From positions 9,120,798 through 9,184,797 of the forward strand of contig JASEVX010000017.1 in NCBI GenBank assembly GCA_031761405.1: 64,000 nt of DNA, written 5' to 3'. Source of the DNA: Serripes groenlandicus. Lineage: Eukaryota > Mollusca > Bivalvia > Cardiida > Cardiidae. A model generated the notes under the pieces. That model searched no databases and was not told where the DNA came from. It saw only the letters and a program-made list of their open reading frames with translations. Made by a program: the position numbers and the translations under genes. This document shows positions 43,110-55,500 of the stretch, in pieces. The number at the start of each line of letters is the position of its first letter. The first letter of the stretch is position 1.

Positions 43110-43900
43110 GCAAAATTAGAAATTGCTTACGATAATGTCGTCTGCTGCACATACGTCAAGAAGCGTCTGTTAGCCGGAAAGGGTTACATCGTTTACATGA
43201 TAGCTGAACCCTTTGCTTGATACTATAGCAATCTAATAGTGAAAATACTGTGGAAAATGGAGCTATTGCTGACAATGAGCGATTTCTACTTTTCACACAA
43301 TGCTTTCAAAACCATTTCAAATTGATTCTTTCATAATTAAGATATTAAAACGTTCTTTTACTCTTTCCCCCTATCAGACACATTTTGAATAAAATACAAC
43401 AGATGAATGATAACGAGCAATTTTGCCTTACATCTAGTGGGAAATATCGACAGTAATTATTGAAAATAGTTGAAACCTTTGTGGAAAAAGAGAAAAAGGG
43501 TCACACTAAGCAATTTCTCCTCTTGTCACGATGTATTCAAATGCCGTCTGCTGCAAATGAGTCAAAAAGCGACTGTAAGCGGGGAAGGGTTCAACCGTTT
43601 CCGTTATAGCTACTTAGTTACATACGAAACTATTTTTGGAAACGGAGCAATTGCTGAAAATGTGCAATTCCTCCTTTTCAAACAATGCTTTGAAACATGA
43701 ATCATGCTTTTTTTTAAAATCTATTTAACAAAAACATTTGCCTACAATTATTCTTTTAACCTTTTCCCCTTTTAGACACATTTTGACAGATGAATGAGTA
43801 TCAGCAAGTTTGTCTTTTCCCACAATGTTTTCATCACTATTTTAGCCTAGACATGTTCTTTGCTGTTTATTGATTCTATGTGGTAAAGGGTTAGGAAGAC
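43110..43900. mobile_element. Cluster of decayed family-A MITEs
   Basis: Repeated ends CTCTTTCCCCC, GGAAAGGGTTAC, GGGGAAGGGTTCAA, TTAACCTTTTCCCC and GGTAAAGGGTTAGG, with inner GTCTGCTGCA, mark at least three overlapping or adjacent copies. Confidence 0.55.
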
Positions 43901-44679
43901 TGTAAACATATTTATTATTACAGAAGCAGTATCACTTTAGTCGTCCTAAGAGAGATCGTCCTTCTGTGTATACGTGCCATGACAGAATGGTACTAACGGT
44001 CTCGCAGCTACTGGGAGAATTGTGGGCAAAGCAGGGCGCGTTTTATGTTGAATGTTCTCATATGTCGTTGGAAAAGATATTTTTCCATCAATCCGTTCTT
44101 TTGTCTGTCATTATATCGACTCAATTAGGAAAACTCAATCTTCAAATTAGAGATAAGTTAATTTCAGCATACATACGGATTATAACCGCAAGGTCGAGAT
44201 TTATTTGCATTTGCGTAAATTGGAGACTCAACATTCGTCAATATGTAACGTAGTCCTAGATTTACCTTGGAGGCATTATCCGTCGTCAGGCTGGCTGTCT
44301 GTCTGAATGTGCATTCGTCCGCCCATCACGGCTTGCATTTAGTGGTCAAAACGTTTCTGTTTGGCAGATTCATTTCAAAGTGGTACCTTGTGATCAGGAG
44401 AACGGTAAAATACTTGGTACATAAATATAGTCTGCTTATTTTAGTTATCTCCATTTTTCCTTATTTAGTTCAGGTTACAATACACCAAATAAGTTCCTTC
44501 TTTGTTTCCATTTAAATCGACCAGTTTCACTCCTCAAAATACTATCAATGATCAAATCAATCATTTCCAATGCATACTATACACATTTACAATGATTTAA
44601 ACTCTATGTCATATATATTCGATGCATACTGGTGATGGTATACTCTAATTTCTACGCAAACATTTTTTTAAGGACTCTT

Positions 44680-45130
44680 TGGGTGTAGATCAGCTTGTCA
44701 GCGGATGTATTTGGCGTAATTTTACCTCCAGCCATTGTCTCAATTAATTTCCATGTATCCGTTTTAAACTTGGTTTTTAGTAACTTGATATGACCTACAG
44801 ATGTGCAGTGCACAATAACCATAACTTATAAGCATGCTGTTTTTGTCCTTCCCTGTTCTCACTTATTATATGACTTACACATACAACACATTCCGTGAAA
44901 TGCTCTTGTTCGTTAATGAGTACTTCCCCAAGCTTTTAACCTTTTTCAGGGTAATTGACTGTCTGTGCGTCTATTTCAAACAACAATCTAATCTTGTTCT
45001 TTAGGTGTAAACTCCTATTTTCATGTTTTTTTCTTCGACCATTGTCTCAATAAAGTTTCAATGTATCAGTTTCAGACTTTGTGTATAGGAAACTTATGAC
45101 CTACAGATGTGCAGTGCACACGAAACATAA
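44680..45130. repeat. Diverged two-unit repeat, ~306-bp spacing
   Basis: CCATTGTCTCAAT.AA.TTCCATGTATC-like sequence followed by TGACCTACAGATGTGCAGTG occurs at about 44738-44812 and 45044-45120. Confidence 0.6.
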
Positions 45131-45469
45131 CTCTAACATGCTTTCGATTGTCTGCCATTTATCAACATGATGTCAATATACAGTGTGGATCTTTAGTGTT
45201 CACTGAACTCGACAAATTAAACTTAAGGGTCGCTGCTCGATTATTTGTCAATATTTTGTCCTTCGTGATTTATTTTGTTTATACAAGAAAAGCGTCAAAC
45301 TTTGATAAGTTAGGTATTGGTTATTGGCAGCCAACCTCTGTTGTTTCAAACTGTTTCGGTTTGGTTTGTTTAACGGTCGATGATACATTGTTTCAACAAA
45401 CTATGCCATATCTTTTCACCTTCCATATGCCCCAATACCCAAAATGCTTTCAGCGCTTTGATTAAGCCA

Positions 45470-46635
45470 AGGTGTGATTTTCTTTAGCCTTTATCATTGG
45501 TAAAATATTTTGTATACCAGCAGTCAACAACTTTAGGTTATTCATTAAAAATATTGTCCGCTTATTTTATATTACGTAACCAAGGCTTAGATAAGATTCA
45601 CTGTTATCATTTTTTCTTAAAACTTTTATTTTTTGATGTTTTAGCCTAAGGAAACACACAATACCCGTCAACTCGTCCTGTTGAAAAAAGATCTGATAGA
45701 TCTGAAAGATAATACAGCAATAATAATGATAAACATTATTGCATAAAACATACATACATGTTTAAAGCAAATACAGTTTAACACAAAGACATGAATTTCG
45801 TAAAGGAAAACATACAATTTTCGGAAGAGCAAATTAGTGGTGATTGTAGGTGGATAAATTTTTAGTTCTGATTAACATTGCCTCATAAAAATAAATCTAC
45901 TTGATCCGCTAGTAGTTGTTTTAGATGTTTCAGACATGAGATTGATACATTTTTGTTTCGTTGGCTATGTGAAATAATACCTTTTCAAATTGTTCACTAT
46001 TAAGTCTGTGTATTTTGGACATATAAGAAGGAAATGATATTCTGATTCTATTTGATTAATATGACAATTTTTACAGATTCGAGTGCTACGAGGATTATTC
46101 GTAAATCTTCCTTGTTCTATAGCTAAGGTTGCAATGACGTTCTAAATCTTGCTATTGCTGTTCTATATTTTAGTACCTTAATCACTTGTAAGTATTTTTC
46201 AAGAGCTACCGAATGTTTGAATAGGCAATATGATTCTAATATTGGTGATTTATATATAGTTCTATACCATTTCGCATAATATGTTTTTATAATATAATAC
46301 TTGATTGGCTGCAATTCAATTCTTATATTTGATTGATTTTTCCCATAATAATATTAACCCGGATTCATCTATAATTTGCTTAATGCTGTAAGACCAGTTA
46401 TTATTGTTATATGTACGAGTATGTCCATATTCGGCAATAGTTATATCATCAATGTTGCTCTAACATAATTCGTATTATTATTTATAGACAGATTGTCCAT
46501 GTTCAGTCATAACAAAAAATACTCATTAATTACATAAGATTTTGCTAAGAGAATAGAACAAATAAAAAAGCACATGACCTTCATGATCTGAAATATTAGA
46601 GACTGTCATACGTTGAGTATGTAAACATTTCGTAT
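45470..46635. other. No recognisable gene
   Basis: AT-rich intergenic sequence; no supported coding exon or repeat. Confidence 0.45.
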
Positions 46636-46644
46636 TATAGTATA

Positions 46645-47330
46645 CTTTGTGTGACCTGAGAGTAATTCCTTTAATTAATCGTTTCAATATTCGTACAAAT
46701 ACACTTTACAGAAATATAAATTTAGTATATACAGTATTGTGTTTCAGACACATAAAAAGCAAAACCGTCCATAAACAACACAATATGCAGTCGTGTAATT
46801 AAAAATGACATACATCTTTCTATTATTTAATTAAAATTACCAGGTGAATATTTCTTTATAATTGCATGTAAAAACAGATTAAAGCGTGTTCAACATGATA
46901 ATTGGGCCTATCAGATCGTGTAAAACACAAGTTTCCGGGCAATTCTCTGTGTGTTTAACTCTTAACGGATAAGATCAGATGATTCAAGTTTTGTTAAAAT
47001 GATTAAAATCTGATATTTATTTCTTTTGGTTAATATTTGTTTTCAATATTCGTACACATGCACAGAAATGTAAATTGATTTGTGCTTCAGACACATAAAA
47101 AGCAAATCCGCCTACAAACAACACAATATGCACTCGTGTAATTCAAAATCGCATACATCCTACTGTTATTAATTTAAAATTACTATGAATTGTTTTCTTT
47201 ATAATTGCATTTAAAAACAGATAAAAGCGTGCTCAACGTGATAATTGGCTTATCAGATCTAGTAGGACACGAGTTTCCGGGTAATTCTCTGTGTTCTAAT
47301 TTATCAGATCAAACGATTAAAGTGTTTTTG
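46645..47330. repeat. Two-unit ~345-bp tandem repeat (block copy 1)
   Basis: CAGACACATAAAAAGCAAA at 46745 and 47088, with AACAACACAATATGCA and TTTCCGGG.AATTCTC following each. Present also at about 52660-53330 and 58950-59620. Confidence 0.75.
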
Positions 47331-47844
47331 TTGAAATGATAACAATCTGGTTTACGACATTTAAGTATAAATACGGATACTATTATGTGTATAAATCATT
47401 CTCATTCGAGCTTTACAGTGAACATCTCCTCAATTGTATTGTGCATGTAGTATATTTTAAGCATAACTATTTTATTTCTAAAATATATTCGGTGTTTAAC
47501 AACTTACAAGGTAAATACATTTTTGATATTGTAAATTTGGCTCTAAATCTTTTCTCTGCTTATTAATACCCATTGACTCTAGAACTGCATACTTCGGTTG
47601 TTCATGGTTTTATTTTAGGAGAAAATGCTTAAAATATTAAAATCATGAATAACTACAAAAATATTCGATCGTCTTAATTTAATAAAAAGAAAGAAAAGCG
47701 GAAATTATCTTTAAAATCATATTTATTTCGTACTCATTCATACTTTTATATATCTGGCATGCTATAAAATAACGAGCAGCATACAATGTAGGTTTGTAGT
47801 TCATGTGTCAGCGATTATGCATTTCAAATAGTTTCGATTGATTG

Positions 47845-48003
47845 GGGCTGAACTCCGTTTTCAACAATTTTTCAAACATATCACGGCGGCCAGTTCACCT
47901 AGCTATCTCACACCAGTACTCCACACAACACTTTCCAAGTAACTGGTTGTTTTCCCTCATAGACTGCTAGCCCACGGAGTACCGACTGAGCTACCGGGGC
48001 TCG
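47845..48003 (-). mobile_element. SINE (type 1), box B deleted (block copy 1)
   Basis: Minus-strand head GAGCCCCGGTAGCTCAGTCG survives, but the region with box B is deleted. Tail sequence lies near 47850. Copies at 53838-54023 and 60132-60317 keep a slightly longer head. Confidence 0.7.
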
Positions 48004-48162
48004 CCTTTAAATACCTTAACTTAAATAGTAAAACATAATACTCCTATCCACATTTTAGTTAAGTATTTGTAAACCATTGACTGACATTAATTCACTTAAA
48101 GTGATATATGTTAAAGAAATTCTGAAATTCAAAATAAAATATTGATTTTTCCTTTTTTCCAG

Positions 48163-49320
48163 ATGAGGATACGTAATCTCGGGAAAACCAGAGTACACGT
48201 TACTTTTGGTAACACAAAACACAAACTCTACGTCACAAAGTACTCTACGTGTGATGACGTCATACAGTCCATTGTCGCCAAAGCATTGAGTCCGAACATT
48301 AAGTTGAACACACTTGCTGTATTTGAACAAAGTGGCAGAATAGATCGAATGCTGCCAGGTTGTACACGCGTACTGAAAATAATGAGATCGTGGGGATGCG
48401 AAAGTTCAGGATTTGAATTTGTCGTCAGAAGAAAATCTGCCGTATTCGAGCTGAGAGAAGAATTCCGTTCTCCACGTTTCGATATCGAATCCAACATCGA
48501 TCTTTTATATTCAAACAGGTGCTCCAAGTCTGGAGGAGAAAGTAATAATGTAGACCGAAATGTCTCTGATATAGTGATCTCCCAAACAACTAATATCAGC
48601 AACTCGATTTCTTCGAGTGAAGAAATATACGAACGTTTGACTGAAACGTCTGCATGTAATAAACGTCTCCCATTGTGTGACAAGAAATCCGGGAAACATG
48701 TCATTCTTTCACGATACTTAAGTGACGTATTAAAATATAACGACAGAAGAAAGTCCAGTTTCCTTATGAAAAGAAGAAGTGGCGATGGTACAGAAAGCCC
48801 GGTGAAGGTCATTGAAACATCACGTGACTCAGCAGTTGGGTCCTCACAGTCAATGTTGATGGACGCTTGCAGAAAGTCATGGGAGCTTGACATTGATTCA
48901 GACACCGATACCGACAGTGACATATTTCAACACGAGGATACTTACATCAGTGAATCAGAAATGTCAAACGATCACACTAGTTACGGTGCTCAGAGAGAAA
49001 GCCATCTTGATGTAGCGTTTCTGAAATCTGCAATGGATTCTGATATTGATGAAGGTATTGATGTTACAAGTGTGAACTCGGGCGATCTCAATACTGCTTT
49101 TGTAAGTGACTTTAACATGTTTATGGAACGCCATGGTGACGCAAGTGAATCCAGCTGTGACTCTTCATTTAATCACGATATGTCTGTCTTGTCTGCCGAG
49201 AAATTACGCCGAAATACAAACTCAAATGTATTTATTAAAGGACTATTTGACGGGCAACGTGATATGTCAGAAGATGAAGAAATGGACAGCTTTATGATAT
49301 CGAGACTTGATTCACTTTAA
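48163..49320 (+). CDS. RASSF-like Ras-association domain protein, block copy 1
   Basis: A 385-residue frame from ATG at 48163 to TAA at 49320. I reject the Met seven codons earlier because CCTTTTTTCCAG directly before 48163 is a splice acceptor, so a 5' exon is likely untranslated. Residues about 8-92 fit a ubiquitin-fold Ras-association domain of the RASSF7-10 type: RVHVTFGNTKHKLYVTKYST, CDDVIQSIVAKAL, an R-x-L-x-G turn and LKIMRSWG...FEFVVRRK. The rest is Ser/Asp/Glu-rich (DIDSDTDTDSD near residue 250), low complexity and without the coiled coil usual in RASSF proteins. AATAAA lies at 49401. Role as a small-GTPase-binding adaptor is inference. Confidence 0.75.
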   Translation: MRIRNLGKTRVHVTFGNTKHKLYVTKYSTCDDVIQSIVAKALSPNIKLNTLAVFEQSGRIDRMLPGCTRVLKIMRSWGCESSGFEFVVRRKSAVFELREEFRSPRFDIESNIDLLYSNRCSKSGGESNNVDRNVSDIVISQTTNISNSISSSEEIYERLTETSACNKRLPLCDKKSGKHVILSRYLSDVLKYNDRRKSSFLMKRRSGDGTESPVKVIETSRDSAVGSSQSMLMDACRKSWELDIDSDTDTDSDIFQHEDTYISESEMSNDHTSYGAQRESHLDVAFLKSAMDSDIDEGIDVTSVNSGDLNTAFVSDFNMFMERHGDASESSCDSSFNHDMSVLSAEKLRRNTNSNVFIKGLFDGQRDMSEDEEMDSFMISRLDSL

Positions 49321-49400
49321 GCGATATTACAATTAGCCTTTTTTATCAGGAATGTCTTACAAGAAAAATGTGCTTTGTTTTAGTATACTATGGAAAGATA

Positions 49401-49406
49401 AATAAA
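49401..49406 (+). terminator. Poly(A) signal AATAAA
   Basis: Canonical AATAAA 81 bp after the stop of the Ras-association gene. It is conserved in the other two blocks. Confidence 0.6.
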
Positions 49407-49490
49407 ATTTGCAAACTGATTATTGATTTATATTGTTTGTTTTGAAAAGGATCTATCAGAACGCAACGGGGAGACACTTAAACGACACAT

Positions 49491-49702
49491 GAGCCATTCA
49501 ACGAGAAAACCAACATTGTCCGCGCAGGCTTATCCGGGCCGACACATTCCGTCTCAGGGGGCATTGAGGTATAGAGTTATGATTCCCGAAACAGAAAATC
49601 CACAGGAGGCGAAAAGTGTTTGTTCGGGTTAGCCTGCGCAGGCTGATCTAGATCGATACATTACGCATAATCCACAATGTTGGTTTTCTCGTGGAACGGC
49701 TC
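49491..49702. mobile_element. Family-C MITE, complete (block copy 1)
   Basis: Ends GAGCCATTCAACGAGAAAAC and its inverse GTTTTCTCGTGGAACGGCTC give inverted termini of about 30 bp. The inner marker is GAAACAGAAAATCCACAGGA. Block copies at 55501-55711 and 61503-61713. Confidence 0.8.
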
Positions 49703-50278
49703 AAATGGGTTACTTTATTAGCAACACGTACTTACCGCTATCTGCTTCTTATCAACCCATATACTGATACCAGACGACATCTGAAGCATTATGCAACCGA
49801 CGATTTTTGTAAACGTTTCAGTAAACGGAGAACTTTCTCAGAATGTGTGATTTACTCTACAGAGAGATACTATAATAAAGTTACCCTTTATCATCAAATA
49901 AAGCGAATATGTTTTTATATTCTATGACTCTATAAGGGACGACATAGGAAAAACATCTTTTAAAACATCTTTTCTAGAGTTTTTTTTTTTTTTAAGTTGG
50001 CTGTTGCAAAAGTGATGTATGTGGGAAATGTGAACGAACGATCAAAAGTCGTCATGAAAAGCATTCGATGACTCTTTTCGTGAACGTGGATTAATGGTGC
50101 TAAAATAAATACAAATTCAGTGTTTAGAAATATAACGTTGATGTAGACAAATCATATTTATTTTTTTGAAACCTAATGTTTAACATTTGTAAAAAGAGTA
50201 CTAGTCTATCCAAAAGTTGTGTTCAAGTAGCAAGCAAGATGACGAGTGTATTTACACAATTGAATTGTTAATATAAAA

Positions 50279-50500
50279 TGGGCCGTCCCGCGAGACAACC
50301 AACATTATGGCATCTGCGTAATGTATCGACCAAGATCAGCCTGCGCAGTCCGCGCAGACTGATCCGGGCCGACACATTCCGTCTCAGGAGGATAGAGGTA
50401 TAGAGTAATGAGTTATGAAACAGATAATCCACAGGCGTCGAAAATTGTCTATCTATCACTCACTCACTCACTCACTCACTCACTCAATGAATCAATCAAT
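50279..50500. mobile_element. Truncated family-C MITE running into (ACTC)n
   Basis: Left end GGGCCGTCCCGCGAGACAAC is present, and the right half is replaced by an (ACTC)n and (AATC)n microsatellite at about 50456-50500. Block copies at about 56573-56770 and 62552-62780 differ in microsatellite length. Confidence 0.7.
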
Positions 50501-50506
50501 CAATCT

Positions 50507-52207
50507 TTATCCTCGATAAACGGCGACCTGTCCTGGTACTGTTTGGTCTATTGCAATGCGTCTTCCGGTTTTCTTTCCTTTGGGATAGTTCCGCCCAATT
50601 TCTGCATTGCAGCGTGGACATGTATGTATTGTCTCTTTCCAGTTATCGAAAAATAATGCTAGCCAGCACATTCCCCTGTGGACATAAAAATCCACAACGT
50701 TTAACCATTGGCAGACAGTGGTGCAGAGGTAGAGCGTCGGCCTCTCACATCAAAGGTCCCTGGTTCGAGTCCCGTGATGAGCGGGTCCTGACCTTGGGAT
50801 TTTTCCACAAAATCGGCGCGAGTACTGGTTAAGTATCCAGTAAGCAGACATCGAGCGTGATTAATATAAGCCTGAAGCTTGTTTCGCAATCGATTTAAAA
50901 TAAATAAGTTTAAACTAACCATTATCCTTATACAGACGCGTTTTGTTTGGAGCCTTTTTGAAAGAAATAAACAATTTCCCGTTTTTGCCACACTGTTTCC
51001 ATCTATATTCAATCATTATACATTTAATTACATATACTTTTCATATTGTCATTGATTTCGTCTCTTGCAGATTGATTGTCTTTTGGAAAGGTTTCAGGTT
51101 TGAACTTTTTTTGTCAAGTTTTCTATCGATTAATGAAAACGAACATTAATAGACAAACACACTTTGTGAAAATAAGCAGCAAGTTGCTTGGAAAGACTGT
51201 CATACACGAGTATGTGGCCACTCCGCCGTGATAAGACATTTTTTGGTAAACGGCGTTAAGCCCCAAACTATTTAGGTGACAGACACTATATAATAAACAA
51301 ACTTTACAACCATTAAAGGGACTGAATCCCGTATGAGAAAAAAAGAAGAAAATTATTAAAAATTGCTATTACCTTGATGTTTTTGCATGTAAAGCATTCA
51401 GATTTGCTGAATGATGTACTACAATATATGCACACGGAGATATATTGCGGAGATTTTTAGTTATTTTGCATTGTAAAATCTTAAAATATCGCTGTATATT
51501 TATCACGTGATCACTAAAACCGAATTGACAATCTCCTTCGCAGAGTTGTCGTTCCTTACACTCACGCATACATGAATGTTATGAGTCGATAGTGTTAGAG
51601 AATGCCGAATTGAATCCACAAATTCAAATGAGCAAGTGGAAATTCCACGGTATTTTTGAACGGGAAAACACGGAACGGACGTTTTTTTAACTACTTATTT
51701 CCTATGAAATAATGAAAAACAAGACTTGTACGACCTTCTACAACATTCAGTTACATATATATCGACGTATTGTGGATTAATTAGAATAAGTATAACAAAT
51801 AACGATTTTGGACCATTATGATGTTCAGTCCCATTAAGCTTACCAAAAGGAGAGTAGGCATCTTACATGAATTACTACCCATATGTTTCTCCGTGTTTGT
51901 CGTCACTGTTTCCTGACAGCTGGTGCACTTGCACTCTGTGGAATTGGGTGGGTACCACGTTTCACCCGGTTTCACGTTCTGAAAGCCAACATCCATCCGG
52001 GTGATGGTCCCAGCCCCTGTAAATATAACCGTTCTATTGTACAATCCGAAACCGCCGTGGACGAGTTGTATGTGTCGAGTATTTTGAACCTGGGACCCCG
52101 GGTTCGATCTCAATGTCATTATGGTGTGCCCTTGGGATAGGCACATCCCAGTACTGGTTTGTTTAGCGCTTGGGATCATGAATAAGCGAATTGTCGCCAT
52201 GATACAT
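50507..52207 (-). pseudogene. LITAF-domain gene, block copy 1, frameshifted
   Basis: Exon 1 is 51844-52207 (acceptor TTTTTATTTCAG, ATG at 52200, donor TTTTG|GTAAGC). Exon 2 is 50507-50675 (acceptor TATGTCCACAG, ending at a TAA). Exon 1 encodes the N-terminal Cys pair CTSC with VTTNTEKHMG. Exon 2 encodes a hydrophobic start and HTCPRCNAEIGR, so both zinc-ligand pairs are intact. Compared with block copy 2, exon 1 lacks 5 bp just after AAGATG. This changes the phase at the donor, so exon 2 would be read out of frame. An alternative GTAAGA donor at 51866 does not restore phase. Confidence 0.7.
50707..50905 (+). mobile_element. SINE (type 2) in LITAF intron, block copy 1
   Basis: Head GGTAGAGCGTCGGCCTCTCA, box B GGTTCGAGTCCC, body CGGCGCGAGTACTGGTTAAG. 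It lies in the intron between LITAF exons. Block copies at about 56995 and 62985. Confidence 0.8.
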
Positions 52208-52447
52208 CTGAAATAAAAACCCCAATTAAACCGACTGCATTGGAAATTGTTTGATTACTCACACGAAACAAAATAAATAACAGTTGTCTCGCGATAAGGA
52301 CAAACAAATTATCTTGTGTCATCCGCGGATTTATATTAAATTAATTCATGATCTATCAACTTCGTAATTCATTTAAACAATTGTGTTAATTATGAAAAGC
52401 AAACATATCAAAACAATATCGCAGCAGCAATTCTGATTGCTCGTTTG

Positions 52448-52530
52448 GGCCATGACCGCCTCGCATCTGTGTTTGCATCAGGTGCGGGTTTTCGCTGGTT
52501 CGTTCCCCGGTCCGGTCATATTAAAGACTT
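52448..52530 (+). mobile_element. tRNA-like fragment
   Basis: GACCGCCTCGCATC...GGTTCGTTCCCCGG resembles a SINE head with box B, too decayed to classify. Copy at 58735-58810. Confidence 0.3.
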
Positions 52531-53837
52531 TAAACATGGTAGTAATTGTCCTGGGTATCATTAACACTGATATGTTAATGGTCTTGTGATTATTAGCTCA
52601 AGCAACAAGACAGTAGGGAATTTTCAGATAATCCGGGCATAGTCTATAGACTGTATAGTATACTTTGTGTACCTGAGAGTAATTTCCTTTAATTAATCTT
52701 TTCAATATTTGTACAAATATACTTTACAGAAATGTAAATTAAGCATATTGTGTTTCAGACACATACCAAGCAAAACCTTCCATAAACAACACAATATGCA
52801 GTCGTGTAATTAAAAATGACATATTTCTTTCTATTATTTATTTAAATTACCAGGTGAATATTTCTTTATAATTGCTTTTAAAACAGATTAATGCGTGTTC
52901 AACATGATAATTGGGCCTATCAGATCGTGTAAAACACACGTTTCCGGGTAATGCTCTCTGTTTTTAACTTTTAACGGATAAGATCAGATGATTCAAGTTT
53001 TGTTTAAATGATAAAAATCTGATATTTATTTCTTTTGATTAATATTTGTTTTCAATATTCGTACACATGCACAGAAATGTTAATTGAGTTGTTTTTCAGT
53101 CACATAAAAAGCAAAATCGCCTACAAACCACACAATATGCACTCGTGTAATTCAAAATCGCATACATCTTACTATTATTGAGTTAAAATTACTATGGATT
53201 GTTTTCTTTATAATTGCATTTAAAAACAGATAAAAGTGTGTTCAACATGATAATTGGCTTATCAGATCTTGTAGGACACGAGTTTCCGGGTAATTCTCTA
53301 ATAGAGCAGATCAAATGATTAAAGTTTTTTGTTAAAATGATAACAATCTGGTTTACGACATTTAAGTATAAATACGGATACTATTATGTGTATAAATCAT
53401 TCTCATTCGAGCTTTACACTGAACATCTCATCAATTCTATTGTACATGTAGTATATTTTAAGCCTAACTATTTTATTTCTAAAATATATTCGGCGTTTAA
53501 CAACTTACAAGGTAAATACATTTTGGATATTGTAAATTTTGCTCTAAATATTTCCTCTGCTTATTAATGCCCATTGACACTAAAACTCCAAACTTCGGTT
53601 GTTCATGGTTTTATTTTAGGAGAAATGCCTAAAATATTAAAATCATGAATAACTACAAACATATCCGATCGTCTTAATTTAATAAAAAGAAAGAAAAGCG
53701 GAAATTATCTTTAAAATCATATTTATTTCGTACTCATTCATACTTTTTATATATCTGGCATGCTATAAAATAACGAGCAGCATACAATGTAGGTTTGTAG
53801 TTCATGTGTCAGCGATTATGCATTTCAAAAAGATTTG

Positions 53838-54023
53838 ATTGATTGGGGCTGAACTCCGTTTTCAACAATTTTTCAAACAGATCACGGCGGCCAGTTCACC
53901 TAGCTATCTCACACCAGTACTCCACACAACATACTTTTCAAGCAACTGGCTGTTTTCCCACATAGAGTGCTAGCCCATGGAGTAACAGCCACCGTCGCTA
54001 CCGACTGAGCTACCGGGGCTCGC
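53838..54023 (-). mobile_element. SINE (type 1), block copy 2
   Basis: Second copy of the element at 47845, keeping CACCGTCGCTACCGACTGAG of the head. Confidence 0.7.
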
Positions 54024-54173
54024 CTTTAAATAGCTTAACTTAAATAGTAAAACATAATACTCATATCCACATTTTAATTAAGTATTTGTAAACCTTTGAC
54101 TGAATCACTTATAGTGATATGTTAAAGAAAGCCTGAAATTCAAAATAAAGTATTGATTTTTCCTTTTTTCCAG

Positions 54174-55331
54174 ATGAAGATACGTAATCTCGGAAAAACC
54201 AGAGTACATGTTACTTTTGGTAACACAAAACACAAACTCTACGTCACAAAGTACTCTACGTGTGATGACGTCATACAGTCCATCCTCGCCAAAGCATTGA
54301 GCCCGAACATTAAGTTGAACACACTTGCTGTATTTGAACAAAGTGGCAGAATAGATCGAATCCTGCCAGGGAGTGCACGCGTACTGAAAATAATGAGATC
54401 GTGGGGATGCGAAAGTTCAGGATTTGAATTTGTCGTCAGAAGAAAATCTGCCGTATTCGAGCTGAGAGAAGAATTCCGTTCTCCACGTTTCGATATCGAA
54501 TCCAACATCGATCTTTTATATTCAAACAGGTGCTCCAAGTCTGGAGGAGAAAGTAAAAATGTAGACCGAAATGTCTCTGATATAGTGATCTCCCAAACAA
54601 CTAATATCAGCAACTCGATTTCTTCGAGTGAAGAAATATACGAACGTTTGACTGAAACGTCTGCATGTAATAAACGTCTCCCATTGTGTGACAAGAAATC
54701 CGGGAAACATGTCATTCTTTCACGATACTTAAGTGACGTATTAAAATATAACGACAGAAGAAAGTCCAGTTTCCTTATGAAAAGAAGAAGTGGCGATGGT
54801 ACAGAAAGCCCGGTGAAGGTCATTAAAACATCACGTGACTCAGCAGACGGGTCCTCACAGTCAATGTTGATGGACGCATGCAGAAAGTCATGGGAGCTTG
54901 ACATTGATTCAGACACCGATACCGACAGTGACATATTTCAACACGAGGATTCTTACATCAGGGAATCAGAAATGTCAAACGATCACACTAGTGACGGTGC
55001 TCAGAGAGAAAGTCATCTTGATGTAGCGTTTCTGAAATCTGCAATGGATTCTGATAGTGATGAAGGTATTGATGTTACAAGTGTTAACTCATGCGATCTC
55101 AATACTGCTTTTGTAGGTGACTTCAATATGAGCCTGCAAAGCCATGTTGACGCAAGTGAATCCAGCTGTGACTCTTCATTTGATCACGATATGTCTGTCT
55201 TGTCTGCCGAGAAATTACGCCGAAATACAAACTCAAACGAATTCATTAAAGGACTATTTGACGGGCATCGTGATATGTCAGAAGATGAAGAAATGGACAG
55301 CTTTATGATATCGAGACTTGATTCACTTTAA
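54174..55331 (+). CDS. RASSF-like Ras-association domain protein, block copy 2
   Basis: An intact 385-residue frame with the same acceptor (CCTTTTTTCCAG) before the ATG and the same stop. It differs from copy 1 at about 22 residues, against roughly nine silent changes by hand count, with most changes in the acidic C-terminal half (for instance a block near residue 325) and a few in the Ras-association domain (VAK to LAK, CTR to SAR). That ratio is near what drift gives, so constraint looks weak. Function as for copy 1. Confidence 0.72.
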   Translation: MKIRNLGKTRVHVTFGNTKHKLYVTKYSTCDDVIQSILAKALSPNIKLNTLAVFEQSGRIDRILPGSARVLKIMRSWGCESSGFEFVVRRKSAVFELREEFRSPRFDIESNIDLLYSNRCSKSGGESKNVDRNVSDIVISQTTNISNSISSSEEIYERLTETSACNKRLPLCDKKSGKHVILSRYLSDVLKYNDRRKSSFLMKRRSGDGTESPVKVIKTSRDSADGSSQSMLMDACRKSWELDIDSDTDTDSDIFQHEDSYIRESEMSNDHTSDGAQRESHLDVAFLKSAMDSDSDEGIDVTSVNSCDLNTAFVGDFNMSLQSHVDASESSCDSSFDHDMSVLSAEKLRRNTNSNEFIKGLFDGHRDMSEDEEMDSFMISRLDSL

Positions 55332-55500
55332 GCGATATTACAATTAGCCTTTTTATCAGGAATGTCTTACAAGAAAAATGTGCTTTGTTTTAGTATACTA
55401 TGGAAAGATAAATAAAATTTGCAAACTGATTATTGATTTATATTGTTTGTTTTGAAAAGGATCTATCAGAACGCAACGGGGAGACACTTAAACGACACAT

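Noticed and set aside
48142..48162. Earlier Met seven codons upstream of the Ras-association protein
   Set aside because: Those codons are the polypyrimidine tract and AG of a splice acceptor, identical in all three blocks.
48228..48923. 231-codon antisense frame within the Ras-association gene
   Set aside because: Shadow of the sense frame, broken in the other direction by no independent evidence; no known motif.
51867..52207. von Willebrand C-like secreted exon
   Set aside because: I first considered this from the Cys and Pro pattern, but the C-x2-C with VTT...G and the phase-compatible HTCPRC exon show it is the first half of a LITAF domain.
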